Of a stretch of 64,000 nt of DNA, positions 23,430 through 37,625 are shown piece by piece. This DNA comes from Auricularia sp. M13 (taxonomy: Eukaryota; Basidiomycota; Agaricomycetes; Auriculariales; Auriculariaceae). The notes beneath the pieces are model-generated. The model searched no databases. It saw nothing but the letters and a program-made list of their open reading frames with translations, and was not told where the DNA came from. A program made the translations under genes and the position numbers. The stretch is from assembly GCA_037042915.1 (NCBI GenBank), contig CM073193.1, forward strand, positions 248,001 through 312,000, in the 5' to 3' direction. Numbering within the stretch: the stretch's first letter is position 1; every line of letters starts with the position of its first letter.

Positions 23430-26400
23430 ACACTATGTACAGCTATGTACATAGTGTCCACATAATGTTCGGGCTGATGAGCACATACCGCTTTGCATCA
23501 GACGCGTTGGCCGTGTCGATCTACACGAGAGTCAGCACGTGAGCAAGACCAACAGGATGTAAGCACATACAAGCATCTTGATTGACACACAACGGTTCAC
23601 ACTATCCATGAACACGAAGAAGCCACGGTTCATGAGATGGTACTGGAACTGGTACTTGCGCCACCACATGGCCATTTGCTTGTGGAACTGGTACCACTTC
23701 TTGCAGCAAAGCGAGCTGAGCTGCAGACAGAGTCACAGCCCACGGTCAAGTGCCTGCGCATGTGAGCAAATAGTACAAAAAAAGGAAGGATGCAGTGGAA
23801 AACGCACGGCATTTATCTGGTTCAGCCGTCGCGCATGCTTGCTGCTCTTTGAGCGCTGGCGCACGAAGCTGCGCATGGTGGTCGAGCGCAGGCTCGTCGC
23901 CTCGGAGGTTGTTGCCTGAGGCGGCGGCATGTACAGCGGCGCGGACAGCGGCTTCTCCACATGATGCACATCGCGCTGCCCTCGCACGCCTGCGTGCGGC
24001 GCGAGGACGGCGTTGCGCACGAGGTTGAAATCGCTGCGCGCGGACGACTCAGCCGTCGCGCTCGTTGTTGTTGCCGCGGACGAGGTCGGTGCGGTGGAAT
24101 ACGACATGCGGATGCCGCGCGACGGGTCGAAGAGAACCTGGCGCGCGAAGGACACCTCCGCCGCGGCGATGTCGCGCGCGAGGCTCCGGCTTGGCGGGTC
24201 CGTCACGAACTTCACGCTGTATGAGATTGACGACTCTCGTGTGAAGGTGCGCGGGTGCGGAAGACACAGCTGAAGCGCGGTTGAATAAGCATTATGTAGA
24301 CGACTTTGGAGCGGCGCGGCGCAAACACTCACTGCGCATTTGAAGGGCACGGGCCGCGTGGCGATCAGTGGCATCTCCGACCACTTCCAGCAGTCTCCAC
24401 GGCGCAGAGTACGATGGGTCTGGCAGGAATAGAAACGGGGCTTCCACGCTGCAGAGCAAAATTAGGTCGCTGCGACCCGCCGACAATATATAGGCACACA
24501 TTACGCCAGCCAGTGGAACTCTGACACACCCTCCTGGGAGCGGCCCTCGAGTACGTCGCCCAGCGCATCGTGTAGGCTGTGAGGTGCAGCCGCAGCTCCG
24601 TGTTGAAGACACGTGCTCGTCCGACCAGAACTTGTGCTGCCTGTCGGCCGGGCCGAACGCTGGTCCTGCATTGCGTTGTGCCAGACGAACGGATCGCATG
24701 GATGTTGCGCCACGTGAAGTATGTGATACCGTTCTACCAATCCGGCGTCAGCGGCAGAGAAGAAAAGAGAGAAGAAAAAGCGCTGCTCACCTCGAAATAA
24801 AAGGGGCGATGGAGCGAGCAGCACGGCGGGACTTGGGCGTCTGAACCGCAGCGCCAAAGACGCGCGCGGCACGGCGTGGGTGACGTCCGAGACGACGACG
24901 AGGAGGGAGACGACAACGAGGTGCGGAAGGCGGGCATTGTGTCGGCGGCGCAGACTCAACGCGGGGCCCGAGCGGATGGTGGCGGGGAATGACAGCGGTG
25001 CAGAGGCATCGAGCACGCGACGGAAGACGGCCGCCGCCGCAGCAGCAGCAGCGAGAGGATGGCCGCAGCCGTCGTGGATGGGATGTGCGCCGCGCGCAGT
25101 CAGACATGACGTTGGGCACGATGGGACGGAGATGGCGAGCAGACGGCGCGATGGGGATGGCGAACGGACAGTGGACGGGGATTTGGAGGTGCTTGCCTGA
25201 CAGTGGCGGCGAGCGGACAGACGGCGGGACGGCATGACGTGCGAGTCAATGGCGACGCAGAGAAGCGCCAGCGCCTGCAAGCAGGGTCAGCCCGGACGCA
25301 CCAAAATGAAGGGAAAAATCGCAGTGACTCACCATACATATCGACGTGCGCCTTCGCTCGTCCCGCCCAATGTATTCATCGCCCGCGGCGGTGACAGCGA
25401 GATATTGCGAGTCGCGCTGATGGGCAGGATGTTGGACAGTCGGCGGAGGGGGATGCTGGCGGCGAGAGACGGAGAACGGCGGGCCCACAGCCGCAGTGAG
25501 AAGACGCCAGCCAGGAGCGGGCGTGCCGATGAGCGGCTTGACCGGCGTGTGCAGCGTCATTGTCGTCGCCACGCCAGAGTTGCGCTTGGTTGGCGTGCGG
25601 CACTGCGCGTATGGCCGCAACGATGTGAGGCTGACTTGGTGGACGCGCCCGCGCGGTCTGCGGGCTCTTGGGCTCTGGCGGCTGCTGTGCGCGCTCGAAA
25701 GCCCCATAGTCGCAGCGCGTCTCGGACGGCTCGGGCACGGGCAGCGTGCCAGGCTGCGGCTCTAGCGACCAGTTCGGCAGCTCAGACGTCGGGCTCTTCG
25801 TGAAGGACTTGGCGTACATGATGGCGCGGTGGAACTCGTCCTGCGCGGGAAGGTGGCCGTCATCGGCGGGCGCGACAGCTTGTCGCTGCCCATCGACCAC
25901 ACCGGGACCGCGGGGCGCTTGGGCGCGTCCGCGGTGTCGCGCTTGGAATTCTTCTTGCGCTCCTTCTCCGCCGAGTCAGTCGCGCTTCGGAGCTGCGCTT
26001 GGTGCTGATGGTACTGCTCGATGTCCGCCGTTCCGTGCGCTCGTGCCTGCGGGCGGTATCGACGACGCTGGGGTCCCACCGGACGCTCGAGCCCGTGGAG
26101 ACCCAGGTCCGTGCTGCCGCCACTGGCTCTCGACAAGATGGACTCGGCGCCCCGAGGGACTGCTTCTTGCCTCTGAGCGTGGGCTGGTCGCGCAGAATCA
26201 ACGGAGAGCCTGTTCAGCTCAGACAGTGCGGCGCTGGACACGGCGCTGGAGACGGTGCCTGTCATGCTTGAGCGTTTCTCCTTCTTCCGGCTCGCCTTCT
26301 TCGCCTTCTCCTCGCGGACGGGCTTGTCCTTCTGCTTCGGGTTCTCCTTGTCGTCCCCGCCACGGAGCTGCGCCCACGAGCTGCGCCCACGAGCTGAGCC

Positions 26401-26640
26401 GCGCGAGCGACTTGACGGAACGCATCGTGCGAACTGCGAGCGAGCCATTCTTGTCTGCCGGCGCTGGGGCATTGGACGGCGGCGCAAGCAGCTGGGCCAG
26501 CGGTGGCAAGCAGCATGGTGGCGACTTGGGCGTCGGAGTGACCGGCAAGTAGGCGACCGGGGACTTGGTCGGAGTGACGCGACAAGGTGCGCGACCGGTC
26601 TTTGCCGTTTTTTCTCTCTTCCTCCCGTCTTTCACGCTTT
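23430..26640 (-). CDS. Tentative GC-rich multi-exon gene, unrecognised
   Basis: Minus-strand exons look protein-like between short introns. A basic segment (REEKAKKASRKKEKRSS, ~26290) comes first, then Ser/Pro-rich parts (FTKSPTSELPNWSLEPQPG, ~25790; TLHTPVKPLIGTPAPGW, ~25530), DRQHKFWSDEHV (~24620), SYSVKFVTDPPSRSLARDI (~24210), and a Trp/Tyr-rich exon at ~23717-23585 (KWYQFHKQMAMWWRKYQF, then FFVFMDSVNRCVSIK). The last exon reads IDTANASDAK. The style is that of a regulatory or cytoskeletal fungal protein, but I cannot name the family. Exon phases were not all resolved, so it may be decayed. It is divergent from the gene at 26744. Confidence 0.35.
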
Positions 26641-26743
26641 GCACGAGGCCGGCCGTCCGACACGAGCAGGTATGTTGCGGGAAGTGCGCAGGTGTGGCAG
26701 TGGCACGTCTGACTGGCGTTGGTCTCTTCTATCTGTTATAGCA

Positions 26744-29248
26744 ATGCTTCCAGAGGGTGGGGAGTTCATCGCGTCCCATGAACACCTTCGCCACGTTCTT
26801 GAGCGTCTGGCGTTCTTCGACCCGTTGGATGAGAATGCCGATGGACACTCGTACAAGAAGGCTGTCGATGGTGGCTGGCCATTGTTGTCTATCGTCGCCG
26901 ATGCCACGTCCAAGGAGTGGAACCTCGACACACTCGACCCGCGCGCGAAGCAAGGACTTGCGTTCAAGGTCAAGCCCGAGTACAAGCTGTCTCGTGGCAA
27001 GGATCAGAAGAACCCCTGCATGCTGTGGCCATCTGGCTTTGACACGCTGGACGGCTTCAAGTTCAAGAACGTTCACCTCAACTCGAGGTCGCTGGTCTTT
27101 GACTTCACCAAAAGCTACCTCGATGTGCGTCCCCAGGTTATGTCTGTGCTGTTGCTGACATAGGCTCAGCTGCACTACCTCACACACACGTCGGTGCAGA
27201 TCTATCCAAAAAGAATCTGGGACGACCGTGTGTGGGACGTTCCAGTTGGTGTACGTACCGTTCGAGAGGTTGGAAGAATGTGCTGCACTGACCCCCTGTG
27301 CCATAGGACGGTCCAGGGGAACGCCGCTTCCGTATACTCATCGGCTTCGAGTTCGAGCACTATGTGCTAGCGTTCCTCAGTCTCGATATGCTTGGACAGG
27401 TGTGCTTAGTTGCTGTCTCGAGCCGTACATTACTCTCAACCTGGCGAACAGCCGAAGTGGCAATCCACGATGCCGCCACCCAGCCCGGAAATTTTTCCTG
27501 GCTGGGACACCGATGCCGAACTCCTCGCCGTTCCAGACGACTGGTTGAAGTTGCTCGCCGAGCTGATCAACTGGACACTCGATCCAGGGCCGAAGGGCAT
27601 GCCTGACACATTAAAGAATGCCATCGCAATTGTTGCCCTACGGACGAGAACGAAGCTTATGAAATATTTTCCCGGCGTGGGGCTGTTCACAATCTGTGAG
27701 CTGTGGTTCATGGCAGGTGCGTCGGAGCCTTATGGTCTTGGTGCGGTCCTCACATATTTGACTAGGGCTGCCTCCCGGATTGACGGTCTGGGAGCTGATA
27801 TCAGAGCCGTCGCGGTTTGCGCGCCTCATCGAGGCATATTACGCCTTCATCTTCAGGTGCAAGCACGAATACTGGGAGAGGGTCATCTGCCCGGCGTTGC
27901 ACAACCAGTGCGCCTCGCTCACCACGTACAATACGATCCTCTCGCCTACCCAGGAGCAGCGCATGAAGTATGCCGACAAGTACCTCCATGTCTACCAGAA
28001 GGACACCGTGCTGCTTTTCGAACGGCATGCTAAGCTGATCGATGCATACAACGTACGTGGATGTGGATGTAATTGGTGGTCGTTGATACTGTTGATACTA
28101 AATCACGATGTAGGCGTGGATTTCGAAGACCTGGGCTATACGCCGTATCAGGGGCAAGGCACCCTTGGCAAAGGTGCGGGAAGCTCGCCAGAGAGCGGCG
28201 CCTGTCGAGCCATTCGAGCCTACCTACATCGCGGTCGCCTTCCGCAAGCCCGTCCACCTCGCCCATCTTATCTTTGGGGACGACTCGCCCCTCCTGGATG
28301 ATCTGCCCAAGTGCACGCGGGATGACCCAGTCACGAAGGCGTACAAGAAGAAATGGCGTAAGCTTGCCTTGCCTCGTGGTGCTTTCTGTTGATAGTGTAA
28401 TGACCATACTACAGGCGTCCACGCCTTCTTCAAACACGTCAAGGTCAAGCGCAAGATTGTTGGCGGCTACGACAGGCTTGCTCTTCCATTTCAGATGCGC
28501 AATGTCACTCGGGAGACGATACACTTCGCCGGCCAGCGCGACGTGGTTGGAAACCCTGTTTGGTCCGTCTGTTACGGAGAATGGGCTAACGAAAATATGT
28601 CTGTGATTTATTCCTTTCCTTCAGTACCTGCTCACCATTGTTTTAGCGCGAAGAGTGACGTGCGCGCGAAGAAGTTGTACAACCACATCATACAGGAAAC
28701 GAACAAGGTCACGGTCGGGCCTCTTGAATATTGTGGTTACGCGCCGCCTCTGAAGAACGGACCTGCGACAGAGTAAGCCGTGTTTCGCTCATTGTGATTA
28801 TGCATATGTTTTTTACGCTGTTGCCAGAATCGGGCTGTTTCGCGGCGACGCGGCACTTATGGAAGGCTCCAGCCAGTACCGAGCCGTCCAAAGGTTCATT
28901 GGGCGAGCGCGCCGCATGTTGAAGTTCGACTGCGACATGCCGGGGACGAGAAAGCGCGCGCTGACCAAGGCCGAGTTCGAGATGGTCGACAAGAAGGCAC
29001 GCGAGCTCATGGAGAAAGAGGGGTACTCTGACTATGTGGCGCTGATCAAGAGCTGGCGCAACCGTGCCAAAGTCGGCAAATTCAAGCGCCTGGAAAAGCA
29101 ACCGGCGAACCCTGCGCCCAAGCGCAAGCGCATGTCTGCAGACCGGCGTCTGGCGGCATCGTCTTCGGACCCTGCAGACGCCTCCAGCAGCACAGCTCCC
29201 GAGGACCCAGGTGTACCCACCCGTCGTTCGAAGAGGGCCAGGCTTTAG
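26744..29248 (+). CDS. Unknown ten-exon protein with basic C-terminus, carried by the nested element
   Basis: Exons join cleanly through short GT-AG introns: MLPEGGEFIASHEHLRHVL; FTKSYLD|AQLHYLTHTSV; VPVG|DGPGERRFRILIGFEFEHY; MLGQ|PKWQSTMPPP; PDDWLKLLAELINWTLDPG; ELISEPSRFARLIEAYYAFI; FERHAKLIDAYN|AWISKTW; TKAYKKKWR|GVHAFFKHVKV; KLYNHIIQETNKV; then ALMEGSSQYRAVQRFIGRAR and a tail with KRKRMSADRR and RRSKRARL, likely nuclear localisation signals. About 680 residues, no break seen. An extra 5' exon ending near 26671 may exist, since an acceptor lies just before the ATG. No known domain was recognised. As the only complete gene between the nested element's repeats it is the best candidate for its mobility protein (inference). 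Confidence 0.6.
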
Positions 29249-29679
29249 TTGCTAGCTCTTTAATCCATTGGTGTTTTGCTGTCTGTTAACATTTGTGTCC
29301 ACACCAAGACGATGACAATGGACAGCTTCACATTCACACTTATGACACATGCACGAGAAATTGTATGAGGAAATTGGATGAATGCAGACGATATGAGGGG
29401 TGAAAAAGATAAACATATAGACCACATGTACATGCTTCGTTTGGATAGAGTGAAGAGCACGAAAACAGTGCAAATTGCGTCGATGGCGGGGAAGGCCTCT
29501 GCGCCCGAAGCGATCGTTCAGTCCCCAGTCCGTTTCTGTTGCACACGAGTAGCAGGCGCGCAATGCCGCGCCGGCGTCATCCGCAGCGTCATCAGCGTAT
29601 GCCGTGCTAGAGTTCGATGCGAAAATGAGGCGCGCCGGCATAAAATAGCACTAGTGACCAGCCTTGCCTGGACGTGCTC
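29249..29679. other. Spacer after the ten-exon gene
   Basis: AT-richer than its neighbours, probably 3' UTR. No gene seen. Confidence 0.35.
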
Positions 29680-30450
29680 CAAGTCGCCGATTTCGTTTTG
29701 TATAGCGCACAATGCAAACTGTGCGTTGTGTGGTTGCAATGATCGTCGCCGAGTGCCGATCCATTGCGCTGAAATGCTCGCCGGGCACGCGATGGTCGTT
29801 GCACGCTATTGCTGTTGTAACGTGCAGGAGATCTTGGTCGTACGTCGCGACGTTGTCGTCGACGATGCCAAATGGAAATGAACAGGGAATCAAGACGGTG
29901 CGCTGCAAGGAAATGTCAGTGTAAGATGCTCAGACGCCGGTGGCGGACGCACCAGCGGACATGAGCGTCATGCGGGCGCTGCACAAAATAGCCACTCCGA
30001 GCGACTCTGGGGTGTGCATCAAGCCGCAGGTTTCGAGTCATGCGGCGCGCAATGCGAATTGTGCGTTGCGGCTCGAAGATCGTCGCCCTGCGCCGATCTC
30101 TGGGCTGAAATGCTCGCCGGGCTCGCGCTGGTCGTCCGCAGCCGTTCTGAAGTGTGGAGAAGGTTGGCATAGACATTGTCTACGTCGTCCGCGGTGTCGA
30201 GCTCGAGAACAATGAGAATTCTGCACGCTGTAAGAAATTGTCAGCGATAAATGATCAGAAAGCGCGGCAGACGTACCAGCGCAGAACCCGCATTATCAAT
30301 TGGCAGGGTGTGATAGCCTGCTTGGGTCAGAGGACGACCGTGCGAATTGCTGCTGCTGAATTCGTCTGCAACGGCGTGCAATGCAGCTTTCTGGCTGGTC
30401 GACGACGCTCCGGTGAGCACGCCATCGCCGTTGGTTGCAACATTGGCCGA
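29680..30450. repeat. Degenerate tandem repeats (~280-320 bp unit)
   Basis: Units near 29700-29790 and 30045-30140 share the word order CGCAATGCGAATTGTGCGTTG-like, GATCGTCGCC, GCCGATC, then GCTGAAATGCTCGCCGGGC. A third, weaker unit lies around 30340-30420. They separate the ten-exon gene from the AROM fragments. Confidence 0.5.
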
Positions 30451-30599
30451 GTCATCACGCGCTGCACGGTGAGCTGCACGGCGAGCTCGAATACGAGAGA
30501 GCATGTGTGTCGTCGAGGACAGCCTGTTGCACTGTCCTGCACCCGCCTACACCGCCGTTGCGCGTCATCAGCTACTCGCGGTTGTCGAGCTCGAGCTCA

Positions 30600-31690
<1,091 letters not shown>

Positions 31691-31799
31691 TACATGCGGC
31701 AATGTAACATGTGAGCCCCTGGACGCTGACTCGATGCGCGACGTGGTCAGGTGTCGCGGCAACGAGTGCCTGCAGGGCCCGTGCTTGAAGAGCGCTTCT

Positions 31800-32530
31800 G
31801 CGTTGGCAAACGTCCAGCCTGGGCCCAGCCGGGGTCTTGGCGGCACCGCGCATGCCAATGATGAGGATCGAGCGGTCTTGCGCAGCCGCAGCAGTGCTGG
31901 AGGTGTTGCTCGGGCGCGTGTGGCATGCAAATCCACGCCCTCCACTTTGAGTCGGGTGTGACGAGCAGTGTTCTCATTCTCGAGATGGTCCCAGCAGTTT
32001 GGCCACGTCTTCTCGAGGCAGCGCCTCACGGCAACTGCAACGACGGCGCTGAGCACGCTGCGGTGGTCGTCGTAGCAATGCGCCCAGACGCCGCGGTTGA
32101 GCTGCTGGATGGACTTGCTGTATATCTCCAGCCCATTGTGCAGTGCTTCGCGCAGAGGTCAGCAAGCTACAGCAGGGCTAAGAAGAGGCGTGGAGTGCTC
32201 ACTGAGCTTGACAATCATAGTGCGAATGCGGTTGCACTGCTTGACGTGCTGGTTGGGAATGACGGGTTGGGCGCCCTCGGGCGCGCGTCTGGGGAGCAGC
32301 AGGCGTGTCCCGGTGAGGGAACTCATGCGCTCCGTATCGAGCGGGTACGTCGTGCTGCTCGCGTCGCTCTCGAGCTCTCGATCTTATAGCGCCGTGGAGA
32401 CGGCGATGCCGACGATGAACGCCATGTCGATGTATGGCTGCGAGCGAGATGACATGGCCGCCGACGAGGTCGAGCGTGATGGGCGGCGGCACACGCGCGC
32501 TGGCTGCAGGAGCCCCTCTGGCGCACACTG
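31800..32530 (-). pseudogene. ARO1: AROM fragment: EPSP synthase C-terminal half and start of shikimate kinase
   Basis: Minus-strand reading: PITLDLVGGHVIS (~32490), QPYIDMAFIVG (~32430), YKIESS (~32390), NQHVKQCNRIRTMIVKL (~32240), LEKTWPNCWDHLENE (~32010), LKVEGVDLHA (~31940), then ILIIGMRGAAKTPAG (~31860), a shikimate kinase Walker A. In intact AROM this part follows the EPSP synthase start, yet here it lies upstream of the DHQ synthase fragment on the same strand. So the two fragments are permuted, or come from two tandem copies each losing one end. Confidence 0.75.
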
Positions 32531-32588
32531 CGGCAGAGCTTGATGCAGACGCTGTTGCCCAGCACGACGAGTTGAAGAAGGCCGATGG

Positions 32589-32899
32589 TTATGGTATCTG
32601 TGACGGACACATGATGCGGACGGGAAGGGCGAGGAATGCGAGGAATGGGAGGGTGGACGGTCTTTGGACGGACGCGGTTGACGGTGCAAATGCAAGAAGC
32701 CCGGGCGATTGCCCGGCCGACGCCGACGAGGTCAAAATAGAAGAAAATCGGCCAATAATTGGGGGCCCATTTCGCAAGGAATTCTATGACCAGGGAAACA
32801 TAATTAAGTATACAGGGAACATATTTCCCATATCAACCCAAGTCTTGGGAGGTGAACTACCGACGGGAAATAGGTTGCAAGTTGGAGATAGAGGATTGT
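32589..32899 (-). repeat. Right terminal inverted repeat of the nested element
   Basis: Inverted partner of 22491-22795. The AROM fragments end just inside it. Confidence 0.8.
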
Positions 32900-33478
32900 C
32901 GCGAATCCGTCAAAGTCCGCGTCTCTCTTCTTGACGCCGACCTTGACGTTCGCGCGGGTCGTCTCGTGCATGCCCACTGCGCCTTTCGAGTTCCACACTC
33001 AGCCCAACGCACTAAGCCCTCCTCCCGTACGCTCGTTAGACCAATGGCGCAAGGCCCGCGCGCGCAATAGACACTTGCACCGACCACGCCAACGGCCTCG
33101 AAAATGGGCAATGTGTTTCTGCCGTCTCGCACAGCACCATGCGTGTCGAGTGAGCCCGTGCGGTCGTTGCGAGCAGCGAGGAGTGCACGCCCGCTGGTCG
33201 AGCTCTGCTTGACATCTGCTTGACACCGACACCGACGACGGCAACAACCAGCTCAAGGACGCGCATGACGTTCTACCCATCGCCCCCGATACTGCATTCC
33301 GCTCCCTCTTTTGGTATGTGCCCGTTGTTGTACAACAACTTGGGCGTCGGACTCACCATTCACAGCAGCACCCCATCGAACGCGCCGACCAAGCCTGCGT
33401 ACTCGCTGCAACGGGGACCGCAGCCAACAAACTGCACACGCCGCCCCGGTCTGCTTGATGCGGACCTTGACGGCCACA
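32900..33478. other. Region without a recognisable gene
   Basis: Short protein-like stretches on the plus strand but no domain. It would hold the promoter of the small gene at 33479. Confidence 0.3.
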
Positions 33479-34108
33479 ATGTCCAGGTTGGACGCACCCA
33501 TCCCGCCGTTATCGAACGGTGTCCAGGACGTGGACATTTCTGTCGACTTGGCTCCCACCATCGCTCACCAGCTCGAACCTCCGCAAATTTGGCGCGATTA
33601 CATGCACCTCGTTCTGGGCTATCGGTGAGTACAAGTTTCTTGTCAAATGGTCAAGAATTTACGATTTACTTACCTCGCGCTTACTTCACGAACCAGTGCG
33701 TCGGGCGAGTCATCCCCCTCGTGTCCCGTCTGCTCCAAACGCCCTTTTGGGAGCGAGAACGGCACTTCCGTCTGCCTTCCGCATGCCGTGAGCAGTTTTG
33801 GCGACGCACACCACTCGAGTTCGTCTCCATCGTCCATCGCCGTCAAACTTCTATCGCGCACTCGACCTCAAACTCGCCCGAAAGGCGCGCAGACGACCCG
33901 GCCCGACACTACCTATCGGTTGGTATGCGCCAAAAGCGCTCGTGTGTCCGGGTTGTTTGCCAACGGCTTTGTCGGTCAGCTCGACTTCAACCACAAGTCG
34001 CACTCTCTCCACAAAAACCTCGTCAGCTTCGAACGAATGCTCGAAAAACATTATTTAGGTGTGAATGATAGAGATCCCCGCTTCCAATCGTGCAAGCCCG
34101 AAGTCTGA
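33479..34108 (+). CDS. Small two-exon gene, possible zinc-binding protein, unrecognised
   Basis: ATG at 33479 (MSRLDAPIPPLSNG). Exon 1 ends at LVLGYR, a GT-AG intron (33625-33696) follows, and exon 2 begins ASGESSPSCPVCSKRPFG. The 185-residue product has CPVC and a further Cys (SVCLP), a basic Ser/Pro region, and KNLVSFERMLEKHYLGV near the end. The clean splice supports a real gene, but the family is unknown and it may be a remnant of a longer one. Confidence 0.4.
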
Positions 34109-37100
34109 CGCTTCCTGCAGCCGTTCTCGACCAGGCGGGCACATTGCTCGCGATCGCGACAAGAGCCCCTCACTGCGCCAAACTGCGACCGCTGCGTGAT
34201 GCCTTAAGGCATACAACGCTACCCCGACCGTCAAATCGCGTGCGCAAGTCGCTACGCGAGTGCGCTGGTCCCGGATGGCAACCTCGGACGGCCAACTCGC
34301 GATCGGCCCAACTCCAGCTCAGCGCCGAGCAGACGTGGGCTGGAGTGGACGCTTGCGTATGTAATAAAGCCCCAGACCCGTTACATAGCGTGCTCAGGTT
34401 GCGCCGTGCGATTGGCAGCATTTCGTGGACTTCCGATCTCGGTCCCGTGCCAGCGCCCCCACGATCCGCGCAAACGCGACGAATTTGACGGCTCGATCGC
34501 ACGGATAGGAAAGTTATATGCTGCTCCAGCATCTCCGTAAGCGCTGAACACTACGGGTTGGTGTGGACGCTGCTGACTCGGTGTGTGGGCTCGGGCACTG
34601 CGCTGCACACCGCCGTCGCCAGACTTCCTATCGCGCGATTTTGAGCTCATATTTATTATGTAGGACCTTGGTCCACTCATCCGCGAGCTCGGCTTCGCGG
34701 GCGGACGCGATTTGAGGCGCGCGGGCCCGGAGTTCACCTCGGTGAGCACTCGTCGGCTTCACCGGCGGCAAGCTCATTATCGCGCGACTTTGCACTCATA
34801 TTCCCGATGCAGCACATCGAGTCAATCACCCTCGACCGCGATAGCGCGCCCGAGGTCGATTCAAGGTGCACCGACTCGGTCGGTCTGCACAGCGGCAGAC
34901 GGACTCGAGAACGTCACGGCCGCTATCCTGTGCCCGCCACGCACACCAGAGCTACAGCAGTGCGTCACACCGCCGTGCCCTGCGCGCAGAAGTCGCACCG
35001 AGTCGGCGTGAAACGCGGCGAGTCGGTTTGTCCGCGCGCGGACGAGCAGTCGGCGTCACCGACGAAATTGTCGTTATTGCGCAATTCCACGCTCATTTTC
35101 ACGCCCAGGCCGCTCAGTCCAACCACCCACGGCCGCGCGGAACGCGCCGTGTGCTCGGAACGCGAGGTACGCCGTCGGCTGGTCCTGCACGCCGACTCGA
35201 CTCGGCTCACAGCGTCGCACAGACCTCCGGGCCACGTCTGGCTGTGCGCATCGCACGCGCGGGCTCATGCACGATCGGCAGGACGCGCGCCGTGACGCGG
35301 GTCGGTCGGTTTGCCCGTCAGGCGACCGAACCGACTCGGACACGCCTCGCCGCAAAAAGCGAGCGCTGGCCGAGATTCTAGGCGCTAGAGGTGCGCATGG
35401 GGTGCGGTAATGACGTGCGGGTGTTGCGGGGCGTGGGGGATGAAGCTGGGATCGCGTACGCACCTTTTCCGTAGTTTGCCAATACACGTGCGTTTGCACC
35501 TCCTCCGATCCGATGCCCTTCGCGGCGCACGGCAAAGGCAGCGTATGAGTCTATTGAATGCAAACATTGATTAGCTGCAGCGAAAAAATTAAAGGAAGAA
35601 AACTGGAAACTTACTTGCATGAAAGTGAGCCGACCGAACTTGTTCATCGCGTTGTGCAGCGTTCGGCGCGCGCTGGACGGCGTCTAGGGTGTGACAGTAC
35701 GTCATTATTATACAGAGCAGCGTCATGCACGCAATACGTACGCATATGCCGCGAAAAACCGCGGGGAGATGGATTGAATGGCGAACGCAGGTCTTGCGAT
35801 AGGACGTCTTGCATGCCAATAGACGGATTCCTGAATGGATTCCAAGAGATGATGATGTATCAGCTGTGTACATGCAGATAGGACAGTTAGATAACGTACA
35901 TCGTTGATTCACGAGACTGCGCCGACGATTGTGGGATCGCGGGTGGATGTCGAACGTCGTTGCGAGTGAACGCAATGTCTCGTCGCAGTCGTTCGCCGGC
36001 GAGCAGCAACGAGCACAGATCGACGGCGGAAACTAACAGCGTTGCGCAGACTTGCTGGCGCCGATGCAGAGCCGTGAGCGAGAGGAGAGGACGAGGGAAG
36101 TGGGAGGAAGGCCGATGGCGAGTCTGACCCGCTTCCGCCAAACCTTCGCCGGCAGACGGCTGCGGGGGCTTACGAGTTTACGATCGTACGAGATGTACCG
36201 TGGAAATGGCGACGAGTCGGCGCCGAGACCGCCGGGGGTGCCTGTGTAGTGTGTTTAGCCACCCGACCACGGCTCGCGACGACGATTCCTCGCCGTCCGA
36301 CACGTCCCTCGCCTCCTCTTTCTGACACAGTCTTGAATAGGCGCCCTGTGCTTATCAAGCGCCCGTAGGGCATGGGGGATAGACAGGGGATACCCCATAC
36401 ACCCTCTGGACTGAGAAAAATGCACTACACCGCAGCGGCCGCTGTGACGCATCCGCGTCACATCAGCGTCTCTAGTGCGTGATGCACCTAAAAATGATGG
36501 CCGCACGTTGCGTAGCCCGCCCGGGAAACCAACAGAAATCGAGCAAACTTGGGAAACTCGCCGCCTACGCAGATCGCGTTTCGCACCGCCGTTCTTCGCA
36601 ATTTCATTAATTTCAAAGCAGTAATGGCATGCCTCTGACTCAGTGCGCAATATATGAGGTGAAGATAGCGTGGACACCGGCCTTGGTGGGTGAGTTCTGG
36701 CCTGTTGTCCAACCGACGAACGGAGTTTCCACGGTCGCAGATCGCCCGCTCCGGCACGTGCGAGCAGAATTTCGACCCTCACAAGTGCTCTGGCGCATTT
36801 ATTGATTAGTCAGATTATGTAGGAGCTATATGCTACCTCTCTCAGGGTATCAGAGAGTCAAAAATGCGAAAATGTCGAGTGAGACTCGGTGGATTGGATC
36901 GGAGTACGAGCTGTAAAGGGCAACAACTGCTGCACGAGAAACTTGACCAAATATGGAAGAGGCAATCGAGGATGAAGTTGTGCAGCAGTAGAAGAATGTA
37001 CGTGTGCAGACGGTGCTCGCACTGGCTTAAGTCTGCTCTCTCGCTGCCACTCAGCTGCTGGACTCGTGCCAACGTGGCTAGTCTGGACGCTGCCTGTGCC

Positions 37101-37625
37101 CCGTCAGCTACATGAGCGCATAGCTGCCCATGACGACGAGGCTTACTTTTTGCGGCCACGACGAGCCTGGATTTCTGGGCAACCAGTGGACGTTCCGTAT
37201 GCATATGGATGCTGATATCATCATCTAGGAGCGATATACCGAGCCGCGCTCATCTCCCTGTGTACTCGGCACTGAGTCCTTTGATGGTGGGAATCGAATC
37301 GACGAGTGCTCGTTGCGAGCGCAGGGCGTGTACATACAGATTCCATAGGCTTGCACAATGATGAGATATTCCCCACAGTATGAGCCACGGCGAGTATGCA
37401 TCGCATGCGTCAACGAACGCATCCTGGATTGAATTCCAAGAGATCATGATGTATCAATTGAATTCAACGCAGTAACGAGAGGGCGCGTGCAACGAGAGGG
37501 AGACGTCAAAGAGTGTGCGAGCGTGTGAAGAACATGCGCCATTCAGTTGATCTTGCGATGTTGGAGGTATATACAGACTGATCACCGTTGGAGACGTGGT
37601 GAGAGGCGGAAGCGAGTCGAGAGAA
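34109..37625. other. Gene-poor stretch
   Basis: Many GC-rich open frames (34.7-35.4 kb especially) appear on both strands without domain, splice consistency or codon pattern that I trust. A minus-strand piece near 35620-35480 (RRTLHNAMNKFGRLTFMQ; SYAAFAVRREGHRIGG) reads like protein but is unrecognised. Confidence 0.35.

Noticed and set aside
25762-27163. Long plus-strand frames over 25.7-26.7 kb
   Set aside because: They are the opposite strand of the Lys- and Ser-rich minus-strand exons; the plus reading is low-complexity and has no domain.
34700-35400. Several overlapping 100-170-residue frames
   Set aside because: High GC content keeps all frames open; no domain, splice or repeat support.
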